Made by a program: the position numbers and the translations under genes
Notes under the pieces: generated by a model
Database searches by the model: none
What the model was told of the DNA's origin: nothing
The model's input: only the letters and a program-made list of their open reading frames with translations
IMG/VR virus record: IMGVR_UViG_3300041809_000718
Location: 1 to 31,583 of that record
Strand: one strand, 5' to 3'
Origin: a virus
Length of the DNA stretch: 31,583 bases
In this document: positions 31,484 through 31,583 of the stretch, in pieces
Layout: the number at the start of each line of letters is the position of its first letter
Position numbering within the stretch: position 1 is the first letter of the stretch

Positions 31484-31583
31484 CGATAGTTAAATTCTTT
31501 TTGCGAAAAATCGTTCAATTCTTCTTGCTTTTTAACATATGAAACATTTTCAGGAGTTGCAGGCAAATAGTAAGCATGTTCAC
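31480..31583 (-). CDS. Leftward gene, C-terminal part only
   Basis: One minus-strand frame is open from the right edge to a TAA at 31482-31480. It reads EHAYYLPATPENVSYVKK then QEELNDFSQKEFNYR, protein-like and with the codon use of this phage. The start lies beyond the window. It converges on the 31316 gene with a 4-base stop overlap and marks a change of transcription direction after the fibre cassette. The product is not recognisable from 34 residues. Confidence 0.55.
   Translation of the reverse strand, partial: EHAYYLPATPENVSYVKKQEELNDFSQKEFNYR

Overview
The window is a contiguous piece of a tailed-phage genome (or integrated prophage) with a P22-like short-tailed particle plan. The evidence is a rightward late module in the order terminase small subunit, terminase large subunit, portal (725 codons, the length I recall for P22 gp1), scaffold, P22-type coat protein, gp4-like and gp10-like head-completion proteins, three ejection-protein-like genes and a tailspike. 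The DNA is AT-rich, genes are tightly packed with many ATGA or TAATG junctions, and Shine-Dalgarno sequences of the AGGAG type are clear, so the host is a bacterium. The host genus cannot be named. I see no integrase, lysis gene, tRNA, CRISPR array or insertion sequence.

Layout. From 1 to 6242 everything convincing is leftward and early-type: a sigma-70 region-4-like DNA-binding protein (5553-6242), two small proteins including a probable ribbon-helix-helix protein (5061-5339), a non-coding AT-rich segment with an iteron array (about 4811-5103), a TOPRIM-plus-helicase replication protein (2258-4762), a gp32-like single-stranded DNA-binding protein (970-1833) and several small unknown genes. 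One of these (224-586) carries two back-to-back in-frame tandem duplications. The segment 6243-6458 is a divergent control region. From 6459 to about 31483 everything is rightward: packaging and capsid (6459-13473), a strong hairpin terminator just after the coat gene, an accessory segment with a head-fibre-like protein, two GT-A type glycosyltransferases and small genes (13559-16594), the tail machine and ejection proteins (16605-23286), then a receptor-binding cassette (23297-31192) with a tailspike, two collagen-like fibres, a coiled-coil peptide, a fibre-like domain protein and a polyglycine adhesin. A leftward gene is cut by the right end.

How it fits together (inference). The sigma-like protein sits back-to-back with the late operon and could switch it on. 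The iteron array beside the primase-helicase and SSB genes is the best candidate replication origin and may double as the operator of the RHH protein. The gp4-like head-completion protein and the long collagen-like fibre share an N-terminal peptide, which suggests that both dock on the same tail ring. The fibre's Gly-Gln-Thr repeats could be glycosylated by the two encoded glycosyltransferases. Three short remnant-like ORFs (739-861, 15077-15190, 17472-17552) mark places where genes appear to have been gained, duplicated or eroded.
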